Assembly: GCA_963932145.1 (NCBI GenBank)
Contig: OZ010586.1
Coordinates: 73,996,587 to 74,060,586, forward strand
Direction of reading: 5' to 3'
DNA: 64,000 nucleotides
DNA from: Acanthosepion lycidas
Taxonomy: Eukaryota; Mollusca; Cephalopoda; Sepiida; Sepiidae
Part shown: piece after piece, positions 45,646-57,515 of the stretch
Layout: each line of letters opens with the position of its first letter
Numbering within the stretch: position 1 is the first letter of the stretch
The notes under the pieces: generated by a model
Seen by the model: only the letters and a program-made list of their open reading frames with translations
Database searches by the model: none
Told to the model about the DNA's origin: nothing
Made by a program: the position numbers and the translations under genes

Positions 45646-46079
45646 CTATGTCACATTCCTAGATAAGATATAAACGTCCCCCACAAACAACGAATATTTT
45701 GGTATTTTCCATAGTTTTGAGAAGAGTCACTAACATTCAAATAGTTCTTCTGACAATATAACATTTTTTCCGGATATGAATGTGATAAAAAAATGGCAAG
45801 AACGACAACAAAAATATTCGGTGATTTTTTTTTATTTGTTACTAGTATATTCTTTTTTATTTTATAATTATGAACAAAAATTGTTTAATTTTTGTCAGAA
45901 TTTACAACGCTAACTCTAAACCTAAAACTAACCTTGATCATAAATATCAATTATATATATATATAATTTTCAAGGGTCAAGTTTGGTATCGTTTGTTCTT
46001 TAATACGGTAGTAACAGCAGCAGTCGTCGGATAAATCAACGTTATTGGTTACCTCTTTTTGGTAAATTTTACGTCTTTT

Positions 46080-48470
46080 TTTTTTTAAGCAAGTCACTCA
46101 AGCAAGGCGGGAGTGACAATAGCACGCAAGCGGTTACAGAGGATTTAGAACAAGAACAAAGAGGCTTCATTGAGGAAAGGATGCAGAGAAGGACGGGTGA
46201 ACAAGATGAAGGTATCAGAAGACGTCGACTGACATCAAACTTGAATATTTGAAGATTATAGTTATCAGGGAAGCAAGCAAGAGGAAGGGAGTTACACAGA
46301 CGGGAAGTGCGAGAGAAGAAGACATCTGAGTAGAAGAGACGTTTACATTTAACCGTTTCGGCAGTGAAAGGGTGGGACCGAGTTGCCAGCCTAGTAGTTC
46401 GCTGACATCCATGCAGTCTGGGAACCACCGAAAGTAGCTCGTCAGAACAGTTGCCTTGAAAATACTTGTAGAAGAGACAGATGGAAGCCAAGGCACATCC
46501 GTGAGAAAGTGACAGCAGACGAGATGCCAGATCAGCACCTATCGCAATGCATATTCGTCTCTGGATTTTGTCGAGGACATCGAAACGTACAGCGGGGGCA
46601 CCAGACCATATATGCTATGCAATATTCCATGCAAGGACAGAAGATTGATTTATAGATTTGAAGAATCGTCTCAGACAAGAAAAACTTTCTGATACGACAC
46701 AGAGAACCAACTTTCCTTGCGGTAGATGAAATTAATGATTCAATGTATTTGTTCTACCTCATGTCAGCGGACAGCGTGAGACCGAGCAGGCGTAACGAAG
46801 CGATCTCGAGGAATTGAGCATCAGTCATTCCGATAGGAAACAGGGAGGGTTCTCTATGGTGGGTAAAGGAGAGCAGTTTCGTTTTGGATGCATTAAAGTT
46901 TACAAGCCATTTCCTGCCCCAATCAACCACAGGTTGGAGATCCTTTTCGAGCCAGGTTAGTTTTTTCAACGATACCAGATTTACTATTGAGGCAGGAGTA
47001 AATAGTAGTGTCGCCCGCGTAGATACCTACTTGGGAACTGATGACATCGGGAAAGTCATTAATGTAGATCAGAAACAGTGTAGGGACCAAGATAGAGCCT
47101 TGAGGAACACCAGCATTCGTGATAAAGGAGCTGGAGGAGAACCTGTTTAAGAAAACCTTCATTTCACGGTTTGACAGGAATGATTGTATTAAGTGAAATA
47201 ATCGTGCTGTAATACCGTATCTCTGAAGCTTACAAAGAAGGCCGGCATTCCAAACCCAATCAAACGTGTTAGAGATATCTAGAGGCACGGCTTGAGCATC
47301 TCCGTTAATGTGAAGTGCTTGGTATACAAATTCAGTTATGGCCGTGAGCACGTCAGTGGTAGATCGGGAAAAGCGTAAATCATATTGCTTGTCGGAGTGC
47401 AGATTATCTAAAGTAAGGTGCTTAACCACATCGGCTTTGATTATAGCCTCGAAGACTTTACCGAAGAATGGTAAGAGACTGATAAGACGGTAGTTAGACG
47501 GGTCAGAAGGGTCACCAGAATTCTTAAAGACAGGCACAACAGATAAGGACTTACAACAGGCTGGAAAGCAAGAGTCAGCGAAGCAGTAGTTGTAAAGTTT
47601 AGAGAGGACAGGAGTCAGTTCAGGAGAACATTTCTTCAGGACAATGGCCTGTATCCCATTTCCACCACTAACCTTTTGGGAGTCTAATTTAGAGATTATG
47701 TCCTATACTACTGTTGGAGTTATCTGCATCTCACTCAATAGAGCCTAAGTTGTAGGGGGAAATTAAGTGTGGGTAGAGCAGATTAGTCTAGCGTTGAATT
47801 GGATAAGAATTTACGAGCAAAGCATTCAGTCTTATCAGCTGAGGAAGTCAGGACCTCAAATTGATTAGATAAAGGGATGTATTGTGGATTTGCTGTTGTT
47901 CAGCACGTTCTTGTAGAGCTGCCAATAATATTTAGAACCAAACATGCGAGACGCAATACGTTGTTTAATGCTTTCGACAAAGAATAAATTTGCTTCATTG
48001 GGGACACGCATGCACTCATTACGGGCAGTGACAAAGAGACGTCTGTTGCAATCAGACATGCCGCTACGGTACAGACGGAAGTAGTGATTCCTGTGGGCAA
48101 TAGCAGCTGAACAAGGGGTGAATGCGATTTCACTTTATATTTTCTTGCAGAGATGAAAGCCTCGATTTCAGCTTTTACCCAGGATGAGACCTCAGACACA
48201 CATTTTTGGATGGGGAGATTAAAAACAGCATTCCAGGGGACATCGCGAAGGAAATCACGGAACGGGTCCCAGTCTTCTCGTTGATAACAGAAAGATGTTC
48301 TGCTGATCGGAGGTTCTTTACTGGCGGAAGAGTAGAAGGAGATATTAACAGACACGAGGACAGAGCTGCGTCTCACAAGACTCGGGGATGGAGGTAAAAC
48401 AGAAATCAAGAAGGAAAGTCTTACCATCGTGGTTACTGGGGAAACGCGTAGGAAAGTCAACCACTTGTGT
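46080..48470 (-). mobile_element. LINE-A: 5'-truncated jockey/CR1-like retrotransposon
   Basis: Read on the - strand from 48470: end of the endonuclease (VRRSSVLVSVNISFYSSASK), a linker (DWDPFRDFLRDVPWNAVFNL), then the RT domain at about 47720-46920. The RT has KLDSQKVSGGNGIQAIVLKK, SNYRLISLLPFFGKVFEAII, AVPLDISNTFDWVWNAGLLC and ITNAGVPQGSILVPTLFLIY. The active-site box reads YAGDTTIY where YADD is expected, so the first box Asp is lost. A frameshift near 46940 leads to WGRKWLVNFNASKTKLLSFT and the C-terminal tail to about 46090. The 3' end is A-rich (T-run 46076-46086 on the + strand). Inactive copy; fragments recur through the window. Confidence 0.88.
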
Positions 48471-48479
48471 GAGAGATTG

Positions 48480-50771
48480 AGTGATTGGAAAGTTAAGTGT
48501 TTGCATGCCAGGAAGTTCTGTTACAGACTGTTTATGCTATTTGGTATGTTGGCCATTCATTACACCATAAATTCAGTCTAAGAACCAGTAACAAACGTTT
48601 ACCTAGGTACCTCCACGAAATCGCTAAAAAAGAGCATAGCTTAATGAAAAAGACGCCAACCTTGCCAAAAACAAAATTTTATCGTCTAAATGCTTATGCT
48701 ATTATTAAGAGGAAAGACCAAAGTTTTTTTTTAATTATTTAAAAAAAATTTTCCTTCTTTTTAGAACATTCTAAATTTTGATTAAAAAAACCTTGTTTGT
48801 CTTTGTATCAGCGGAACTAGTAAATAACAGGCAATTTTTAGCACTTTTTTTTTTTTTGGTATGACACACATTAATTTGGAAAATCTTGCAAAAATATAAA
48901 TAATTGTCAGATATTAATGAAACTTTCAGGAATTATCAGATGATCGAAAATATTATAAATATGTTTTTTATTAAAGTCATAGTAGAAATATTTTTTTTAT
49001 ATTCATTACCCCCCCCCACATAACTAATTTTATGAAATCGCTAGAAATTCGATCGCGTCTAGTTTAATGATTACAATAGTTAAAAGCACAAGGCTTTGAG
49101 GAATGCAAATCATGTTTATGTTTTTAATTGGAACCCCTGCCTGAAAATCAGCTCTGAATTGTAACATACAAAACTCAATAAAACAAAGATACTATTTGAT
49201 TTCAAATGCTTTTATTTGTTTTTAGTTGTTTTTATGAATATGGACAATATTTTCTGAAAGCAAAAAAATTTTTCGATGAAAAATGAATTTTTAATACAAT
49301 TATTTGTTATTTCTTAATTATAATAGATTTTTACATTTAATTTTTTAAAATATTATAAAATTAGTTAAAAGCTGCATCAGGTTTCCCGAGTCTCCTTATG
49401 AGATAGATCTTTTTAGCGCGTTGTCAATTGTATCATTTTGACTAATCAGAAGATCCACAGTAATTAAGAAATGTAATTTTGTGTTTATAATCAGGCTGTA
49501 GTTTTAACGTACGGAAGACCAACCAGAATACAATTAAGTTGCGTTATTTGAGTTAAGCATTGTTCTCAGCTGTTAAGGCCTTTACTTTTTCGAAATACAA
49601 GTAGAGAAGTTAATTTAATTTTTCAATTTCAACTGAGAAGGGTACCTACAAGTATCAGTATCATCTTATGAAATTTATATGATCTTATTTTTATATTAAT
49701 CTAAGTTATGACATTTTTCCATAAATGAAATATCAAAATTAATAATAAAATGAATGGAAATACAAATAACATAATAAAATGTAATAAATGTACATAACAT
49801 TATAGTATCTTATGTACATTTCTGATTAAATTTCATAAGAAAGGTACCTATAAATTAATTAGATACCTTTCTTATGAAATATGAAATTAAATCTCACTCT
49901 TAACAGTCTTATTTTAATTTCTTTATAATATATTTTCCATAAAGCATCGTAAACGTAAAGGTGAAAGCTAAGTACAAAAAAGAAAAATTAGAGCGCTGAA
50001 AGTTTTCCTTAAAAATAACGAGATAAATAATTTGTTCACTTAAATGTAAATTATTTCACTTTTCTCCTTCCGTAGAACAAATTAGTCTCATGGAATCCGT
50101 CAATATGTCATTCATCACCTGTCAAGTGACGCGAAAGTTTATGACCTGCTTTGTTCTATTTTCAAATTACATCTTTTCGGCGCAGAAGCTAAGTTAGACT
50201 TGGTTCAAAATATTTAAAATAAACATTACAATTTCTGATTTTCTTAAAATAAGTTTTGAAAAAATGATAATTGATATTTAAAAGAATTTCAAAGTGAGAT
50301 TTCCAGTTTTTTTATAAAATGGAAAAGAATGGTCAATTTTTAACGAAAATTTCGGACGTGCTAGGAACGATTAAAAAATGTAAAAAAATACCCAAAAATA
50401 CGTCGATCTTTCCTCTTAATAATAACATAAACATTTAGACGATAACATTTTGTTTTCGTCATGTTTGGCGTCTTTTTTATCATGTTATGCTCCTTTTTTT
50501 AGCGATCTCGTGGAGGTATCTACGTTTACCAAACAATTTTGGTATGTTTTTGATTATTATAATATACAGATGGGCGGTAGAAAATTTTCCCATGTGAAAG
50601 TGGGCGATGACACAAAAAATGTTTGGGAACACTTGATCTGAATAGTGCATAAATCTTGTGTTTTAAAACGAAATATAATCTTATAATAAAGATAAATAAT
50701 TTATTATTTTTATTCGGCACGAACCGGATAAAGTTGAACAAATCTTAAATATACATTAAAGTTAACTGTTA
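48480..50771. other. AT-rich DNA, no gene seen
   Basis: T-runs, a C9 run near 49009 and short open frames without domains. 49790-49870 holds two imperfect inverted pairs (AGATACCTTTCTTATGAAAT against TTTCATAAGAAAGGTACCTA). Confidence 0.45.
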
Positions 50772-50851
50772 TTAGGTTGGTGCAAAAATAATGGCGGTTT
50801 TTGACGTTAAAAAATACGTCAAAAACCGTCATTATTTTTGCACCAACCTAA
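50772..50851. mobile_element. Palindromic MITE (GACGT subtype)
   Basis: 80 bp with TA at 50770-50771 and 50852-50853. Almost perfect arms; here ATGGCGGTTTTTGACG replaces ATGTCGTTTTTGACG. Confidence 0.94.
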
Positions 50852-51230
50852 TACAAACTCTTAAATGTCATACCCGTCAAATCCTCCTGAAACGGACATT
50901 ATATTAAATGGTTGGATTCTGTACTTGTTTTTCAGTTGAATTCCAAGTTACTCAGTACAGTCGTAAATCCTGCTAAAGGTTGCAATGTCTCAGTTTTAGA
51001 AATGGTATTGCTTTTGATGGCGACGTTCCTCTCTCAAGCAGATAGATATGATCTGTCGTTGTACTACCTCCATTGTATTCATAGAATCCTTTTATAGAAA
51101 CATGACAATAGTTACAAGTCTTCTTTTCCGCTGCGAAGAAATTGTTCATCATTCACTGCCATTTAGGATAATTTATTGTAGAAGAAGTTCAGCAGTCTTT
51201 TTTTCTAACGAAATTTTCCTGTTTCTTAAT

Positions 51231-51415
51231 ACAGTAATACCTTGAGCTACGAGAGCACCGACATACGCGTTTTTTGAGATACGAGCCAGAGTTCGGCCGA
51301 TTGTTTGCCTTGAGATACGATCTAGATTTTTAGATACAAGTGAGTTTCAGTTAAGCATCCACTAGATGACGCAGCGAGCGCAAAGCTTCGAAACCTTTGC
51401 TTTAGCAAAGAATAA
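51231..51415 (+). mobile_element. Tigger/pogo-like transposon end
   Basis: CAGTAATACCTTGAGCTACG, then ACATACGCGTTTTTTGAGAT and CGAGCCAGAGTTCGGCCGAT, resemble a Tigger/pogo terminal region. No second end or transposase was seen. Confidence 0.55.
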
Positions 51416-51710
51416 AAATTCCTTTCCTGGTTGTCATTTTTGGTTTATAATTTCCAAAGATGATTAGCAGTACTGTTTTCATTTAAAGGGATTTATGAAG
51501 AATCCTCTATTTCTTAGAGGTGCTGATAACGACTGATTTAAATCCCTTGACGAAAGCAAAAAAGGAAAGGATTATCCACCCCTTAAAGATTAAGGAATTT
51601 AGAATCTAGTTTAAAATATCAAATGATGAAGTCTTGATTAGACATGGAAACCATGTGCTTGTTGACTCTAGATCTTTAAAAATAAAGTTTTGTTTTTTTG
51701 TTTTTTAATA

Positions 51711-51935
51711 TTGGGTTGGTGCAGAATTATCAGGCGCTTTTAAACAATATTTATTATGAAAAAAGAAACATAGCAATTCAACAATAACTTTTTAAAATGA
51801 TTATTCCGGAGCCGATGATTATCGACACGAATTTTTATAACCTGAAAATAAAATATTTTTTATGAAAAAAAAAACCAAAAAAAAACCTAGCAATATTTAA
51901 CAAATAACTCGCCTGATAATTTTGCACCAACTCAA
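51711..51935. mobile_element. 225-bp MITE with related ends
   Basis: Ends TTGGGTTGGTGCAGAATTAT and the complement of GATAATTTTGCACCAACTCAA. TA flanks at 51709-51710 and 51936-51937. The outer ~14 nt resemble the small palindromic MITEs, but the interior is different and not palindromic. Confidence 0.85.
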
Positions 51936-51949
51936 TATAAAAATAATTT

Positions 51950-52300
51950 ACAAAATACTCTTCTGTCAATTTGGGGCGTACCTGACGACCGTTATTGCGT
52001 CCTAGTGCATCGGTTGAGAAACTCTGCCTTGGAGATAGAACGTGTCTCGTTTCCCACAGGCGGGCGGGAGGGCTTTTCTGTCTCCAGCGAACCCCATGAA
52101 ACATTGAGCATAACGCAGGAGAGTACAGATCATACAATCCTCGAAGCTTACTTGATTACACACAGCCATATGTAATAATTTTACCCTACCAACAGATAAA
52201 GAATTCTTTTCAAATGAAAGTCTCTTGCATTCTTTCGTTGGCACGTCCCATATACGCACTATAAGGATATCGCTACATACATATTTTCATTCGCCAATTT
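51950..52300. other. Unrecognised unique segment
   Basis: The - strand is open over two overlapping frames (51835-52137, 52002-52259) with no domain I recognise. The block near 52040-52100 is more GC-rich than its surroundings. Confidence 0.3.
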
Positions 52301-52314
52301 TGTATTCTTTCTTT

Positions 52315-53604
52315 CAGGTCATCCCATAAGTTCTGTCCGAATTTTGAATAAAGAAAACAAGTGACCAAATGTTACATTTAATTACAGATTCAATTAACAA
52401 TGTATTTTCCCTGATTATCTATGACTTTCTTACCATCTATTAACAAGCTTACTAATTCCATTACTGTAAAATTCTTTTGGCTTTGGTTCGAAGAACTCAC
52501 AAATGTCAGTTTTAACCTCTTCCTGTGTTACAAAAGCTGTTTCTTCCAAATGATTCTGTAAGCTACAAAACAAATGGTAGTCTGAAGAAGCAAGACCGGG
52601 AGAATAAGGTGGATGAGGAATTTTCTCCCAACCAAGTTCTTCGATCTTTTGTGACGTGATTCTTGCTGTGTGGGGTCGCGCATTGTCCTGATGAAACATC
52701 CCCTCTTTTCGATTCACTAGAGCAGGTCTTTTTTTCCTCAAAGCTTGGTTCAAACATTCTAATTGCTGACAGTATATGTGAGCATTAATTGTTGTATTAG
52801 GTGGTAAGAATTCAAAGTGGATTATTCCTTGGTGATCCCATCAGATTGAAAGAAGAACCTTTTGCCCATGAAGATCCCTTCTCGGCTGTGGCTGGAGTCC
52901 TTCTCCTTTACCAAGCCACTGTCTACGACGCTTAACATTTCAATAAAAGATCCATTTTTCGTCGCCAGTGACAAGTATATCCAAAAAAGGTGAAACAAGT
53001 TGGCGAGAATGGAGAGAAGAGCAGATGTCATCTCGGGTTTTGAGGTTGTTTTCAGAAAATTCACGCGGCACCCATTTTCCAAGTTTAGGAACTTTTCCAA
53101 GTTGTTGAAGATGACGATGAACAGTTGTATGGTTTGAACTGAGAACCACTGCCAATTCCTCAACTGATAAAGCAGGATTTTCTTCAAGGGCTGCTTCAAG
53201 AAGCTTTTCATCAAACTCAACTGGACGTCCGGTTCGATTTTCTTCTTCAAGGTTGAAATCTCCACCTCTGAATTTTGCAAACCATCTTCTTCAAGTTCTT
53301 TCATTCACACATTCCTCTCCATAAACTGAGTAAATGTTTCTAGCCGCTTCGGCTGCTGAGTTTTCTTTCTTGAACTCATAAAGCATTATGTGCCTCAAAT
53401 GATTCTTGGGTACTTCCATGTTAGCAGTGTTTTAATCAAACAAAATTTAATTTTATTGTTCTCTGAAATAAAATTTGATCGGTTTCAATGCATCTAAACA
53501 TAAAAAAATAATGTTCAGCTCCATTAGACATTATAAAATACTCTTTAAATTTCGTTCATTTTAACAAAAAGTTAAAATTCGGACAGAACTTATGGGATGA
53601 CCTG
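52315..53604 (-). mobile_element. Mariner element with matching terminal repeats
   Basis: Ends CAGGTCATCCCATAAGTTCT and the complement of AGAACTTATGGGATGACCTG. The match extends about 30 nt (through GTCCGAATTTT). Length about 1.29 kb, standard for mariner. The TA target duplication is not clean (TT on the left, AT on the right). Encodes the transposase relic 52430-53419. Confidence 0.92.
52430..53419 (-). pseudogene. Mariner DD34D transposase, full length with three TGA stops
   Basis: From ATG at 53419 to TAA at 52430-52432 the frame stays in register for 330 codons with no indel. It begins MEVPKNHLRHIMLYEFKKEN. HTH segments follow (RGGDFNLEEENRTGRPVEFD, SVEELAVVLSSNHTTVHRHL). The catalytic triad is DEKWIFY, HQDNARPHTA and SPGLASSDYHLF, with 34 residues between the last two Asp. 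Three in-frame TGA codons interrupt it: after VNERT, after KWIFY and after VLLSI. The last is probably a former TGG. A recently silenced copy. Confidence 0.9.
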
Positions 53605-53689
53605 ATATTTAGTTTGATAAGGCAATAAAACATGTTATATATACATAAACGTATTTATATTAATTCTTAAACTTATGGCTATATCAGGT

Positions 53690-54100
53690 TAAGATACCTG
53701 TTCTCGTATGATATACCGAAGTTAAGCAACGTCGAGCCGGGTCAGCGCATTTAAGCTTGGATGGGTGTGTAGTTTAATGGATAACAGCTCAGAATTGGAA
53801 ATTGGAGATCCAGTATTTACCCGACCTCCCCATGAGGCATGATGTGACACAAGGCCGGTTTTTATATGGGGCAATTCCGAGCCCATAAGCTCGTGCAAAA
53901 ATTCCCCGCTGTCCCCGCATACACAGGGTCGGGTTTATCTGTCACTCCAGACGAAACTTCTGGGTTCCGAGGGCTGAGTTCCAACTTCCGTCGAGTTCAT
54001 TATATTTACCTACTCGCGCGAATACAACTAGGAAAAGTATGAACTCTTCTCGTCTCACCACCTATGGATTAATTAGTATGATTTGTATCAGTAAATCATT
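53690..54100 (+). mobile_element. Rearranged composite SINE with GC-rich insert
   Basis: Partial 5S-like head (CCGAAGTTAAGCAACGTCGA, GCCGGGTCAG) is joined to a tRNA-like segment (GTGTGTAGTTTAATGGATAA). A GGCACAAGGCCG-type repeat follows at 53830-53975 (GTGACACAAGGCCGGT, CATACACAGGGTCGGG), then a SINE body (CGAGTTCATTATATTTACCT, CACCTATGGATTAATTAGTA). Apparently nested or recombined. Confidence 0.65.
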
Positions 54101-54279
54101 ATTATTTCCTGAAAAAAAGTAAAAATATTTTCTGGCTTTAAATAATCTGCAAAGGTTGATGAGCCGTAAAAAATCAATCAGTTTAAATTCATTCTTATTC
54201 TTTTGTTTAAAGAAATCCCAATACATCCACTATCCTATTAACAAATATTCACCAACAGCAGGATAGGAACTGGTGGCAT

Positions 54280-54530
54280 AAAAGCTGAGACCTTTGTGTT
54301 CAATTCACGTTAGTGCCTTTTAGAAAGACTCGAATCCACTTATGCTGCAGCGATGGGTAAGATAGTAGGGTAGACAGCAATTTTTTAGCAATCAGTCAAG
54401 AAGGAAAACCGTAAAAATAGAAACAGAAAACCACTGACTTATCTTTTCCAGTAATAAACATACATATAAACAGACTTTTAAGTGTAGAAATCTGTGGAAA
54501 ATCATGATCACCTACGCCCTGAAGGTATAG
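54280..54530 (+). mobile_element. SINE and LINE-B fragments
   Basis: 54310-54440 is a decayed SINE (GACTCGAATCCACTTATGCT, GCGATGGGTAAGATAGTAGG). 54480-54530 carries a LINE-B end (TGTGGAAAATCATGATCACC). Confidence 0.45.
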
Positions 54531-54700
54531 GTCATTTTAAAAATGAGAGTTTGTGACTACGTTTATCCGGTCCAACTGCATTCTGATCCATAATGAGTAA
54601 ATGTAATTCTATATTCGCTTAACAAGAACACGAAACATTCCACTTCTGATAAAATAAACATATTAACATCAGTTTCTTTTAGTCTTAAAAACCGGTTTGG

Positions 54701-54850
<150 letters not shown>

Positions 54851-54953
54851 AATATAAAAGTGAACATAGAAGTCAACACTTAGAGGCGACAGTCTTTTTC
54901 ATGCTATATGCAATCGTCAAGCCACGTGTGCTGTTATTTTTCTCGGCTATTTA

Positions 54954-55304
54954 TATATATACGGGTTAGTGGTGCATTGTGGGTATTCTATTATGGCGGT
55001 TATTTCACCGGAAGTCGTTTGTTTATCTATTTAGGTCAAATTATATTGCTTGTTTTTATTTTTGTTTCTTATTTTATTTATTTATTTATTTATTAACGTA
55101 GTAAAAATTTGTTTATATCAAACTGTTAAATATGTGATACAAACAAATTTTTACTACGTTAATAAATAAATAAATAAATAAATAAAATAAGAAACAAAAA
55201 TAAAAACAAGCAATATAATTTGACCTAAATAGATAAACAAACGACTTCCGGTGAAATAACCGCCATAATAGAATACCCACAATGCACCACTAACCCGTAT
55301 ATAT
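54954..55304. repeat. Near-perfect 350-bp inverted repeat
   Basis: Left arm 54954-55120 and right arm 55135-55304 with a 14-nt loop. The arms run from ATATATACGGGTTAGTGGTG through GGTCAAATTATATTGCTTGT and an (ATTT)n stretch to AACGTAGTAAAAATTTGTTT. The only visible differences are close to the loop and in ATTT copy number. The Leu/Ile-rich open frames on both strands are the same DNA read twice. Confidence 0.95.
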
Positions 55305-55309
55305 GTTCT

Positions 55310-55848
55310 GGTCTGACTTGAAAAAATTCCCAGTTTGATTTGAAAAATTACCAGAATATTACACATGGAGTGTCTACCACATGACACGTGACTTGAAAGT
55401 TAAAAATAATATTAATTTAAGCCTCAGAGCGTTATTCGTTAGGCCAAAATGCAGTAAAAAGAAAAGTTAAAAATATTTTGAATTTATAATAATAAATATA
55501 GACAATCCCAGATAATTTAACCTCTTGAAGATGGTTTTAATGAGAATAAAAGTATTTTAGAAAATAAAAATTATTTGAAAGAAAACTTTGGTTTTTTTCT
55601 TAATCAATTTTCCACAGCTGCCAAGAAATTGGTCCGTGGACTTGAAAGAAACGAAATAAAAATAAATAGACATAATATGTCTAAATTATTTAACACTTGT
55701 AACCCAGGGAAGGTTACTGAATAGAACAATCACACGAAGGTTGGTAATGAACGATAATACTTAGGACAAGAACAACACATATAAGATTCACCAGCGGCGT
55801 GTAGAAGTATTCAACTGCTAGAAGTGAGTCAAGTTAATTCCGCAATGA
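55310..55848. other. AT-rich spacer, no gene seen
   Basis: No domain or repeat recognised. Confidence 0.4.
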
Positions 55849-55849
55849 A

Positions 55850-56185
55850 TCTCCAATTGCAGGATATCTACCAGCCGCCCCAGGCTGTCAGATGTGGCAC
55901 AAGGCCGAATTTTATGTGGGGTATCCGAGCCCGTAGGATTGGCAAAAAATTCCCTGTAGACCCCGTATAAAACGGGGTCGGGTAGCTCTTTTCCGAGACG
56001 ACATTCTGCCCTTCGATACAGCTTCTCTGGGGATCCTCTCTGTCCGGAGGCAGAGAGTTTGACCAGCAAAGCTGGAGACGAATCTACAACTGCAGGATAT
56101 CTACCAACCGCACCACGCGGACAGATGTGGCACAAGGCCGAATTTAATGTGGGGTTATCGAGCCCGTAGGCTTGGCCAATAATTC
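55850..56185 (+). mobile_element. Duplicated GC-rich GGCACAAGGCCG repeat
   Basis: Two head-to-tail copies share AGATGTGGCACAAGGCCGAA (55891 and 56124) and GAGCCCGTAGG. Both are preceded by GCAGGATATCTACCA. Between them is ACCCCGTATAAAACGGGGT, a palindrome also present in related form at 17345-17590 (-). The sequence between resembles a structured RNA-derived element. No long open frame is credible. Confidence 0.6.
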
Positions 56186-56570
56186 CAGAATCACAACCTG
56201 CAGTCCAACATACAGTATTTACTACTACATTTGTATGAATGGGGATATACCCACTATCATCCTTAAATATGCTATAACATTAACCAAACCTGTTTGAATG
56301 AAAATATGCCGCCTAACTACACACACACGCGCGCTTGCTTGCACACATGCATACATACATATATAAAGTGGACACTGAGATCAAAACCAAGTGATGTCAG
56401 TCTGATTTTTTGATTGAACACAGTCTTCAGACCAGAAGATTGCATTTAAGCATGAAGCAGACTTCGCTGCTTGGTTTCCACCTTAATGTCCCCTTTTATA
56501 TACAGACGCTTTATCTCTGATATTAAGCACTTTTACCCATAAATATAGCGTATCTTAAAACTATACTTTT
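56186..56570. other. Spacer with TA-array border motif
   Basis: TTTATCTCTGATATTAAGCA and CTTTTACCCATAAATATAGCG near 56508-56552 are the reverse complement of the motif at 888 and 9621. Confidence 0.5.
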
Positions 56571-56596
56571 ATCACACACACACACACACACACACA

Positions 56597-56661
<65 letters not shown>

Positions 56662-56732
56662 CGGGGAGAAGCAATATTAATAAAACAAACGCGGGACACA
56701 GAGATGAGATGTGATGACGCGATATTCAGAAA

Positions 56733-56764
<32 letters not shown>
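56571..56764. repeat. (CA)n and two (TA)n arrays
   Basis: (CA)n 56573-56597, (TA)n 56599-56657 and (TA)n 56737-56763, with unique DNA between the TA arrays. Confidence 0.93.
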
Positions 56765-56766
<2 letters not shown>

Positions 56767-57515
56767 GCCTGTTGCTCGACTCATTCTGACTAATCCAAAC
56801 AACTCACTCAAAAAAATATTAAACAATTTACACTCAATCTCAACCCGGCCTGAGAAAAATTCTCAGAATAGAAGAAAAATATGAATATAGAATAAATATA
56901 GTCATATTTTTAGTATAAAATATATATTTATATTTGTTCAGAATCAATAATTAAAAATAATAAAATAAAATAAAAATATATAATTATCTGAATAATTTAA
57001 AATAAATATTTAAGTTTCAAAATTACGATAATATAAGTGTCTCTAATGCTTGTTTTATGCAGCTGTTGATGAATTTACTGAGATATTTTCTAAGATTTTG
57101 TTTATATAATTGTATTATATAACAATGAAATTATATTGAAAATAATCGAACATTTTAACGTTCTTAACGGACTGAATCATTGGATAAATTTCAGATTTGG
57201 AATTTGTTCGGCGCCTATGATAATATAGAATATGAATTTGTCGAACCAGATGGGCGGTATGATATGACAGTTTGGAGTCGGGCAAGAGATAAATCGCTTG
57301 AACTTTTATTAATTTAATTTAATACCCACGCACACCTACACACACCCACAAACATATGTGTGTGTGTGTGTGTGTAGGTGTGTGTATGTAGGCTACGATT
57401 GTCGTCTAAATTAAGTAAAAATAAATAAATAAATAAAATAAAACTGGCATCTCATTTTAACAGATATATTTACTAAAATTACAGAAAAAATATCTTGAAA
57501 TACTAGAGAGTAAAT
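56765..57515. other. AT-rich spacer
   Basis: Contains a (CA)/(TG) inverted pair near 57328-57392 (ACACACCCACAAACATATGT then (GT)n with TAGGTGTGTG). No gene seen. Confidence 0.45.

Noticed and set aside
46923..47537. Host reverse transcriptase or telomerase gene
   Set aside because: The motifs are those of a non-LTR retrotransposon RT, with an altered YAGD box and many decayed relatives nearby.
52822..53304. 160-residue - strand frame within the mariner
   Set aside because: A shifted frame over the transposase. The real frame keeps register from 53419 to 52430.
52430..53419. Alternative genetic code (TGA read as an amino acid)
   Set aside because: GADD45 ends properly at TGA, and other pseudogenes here contain all kinds of stops. 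Mutational decay is simpler.
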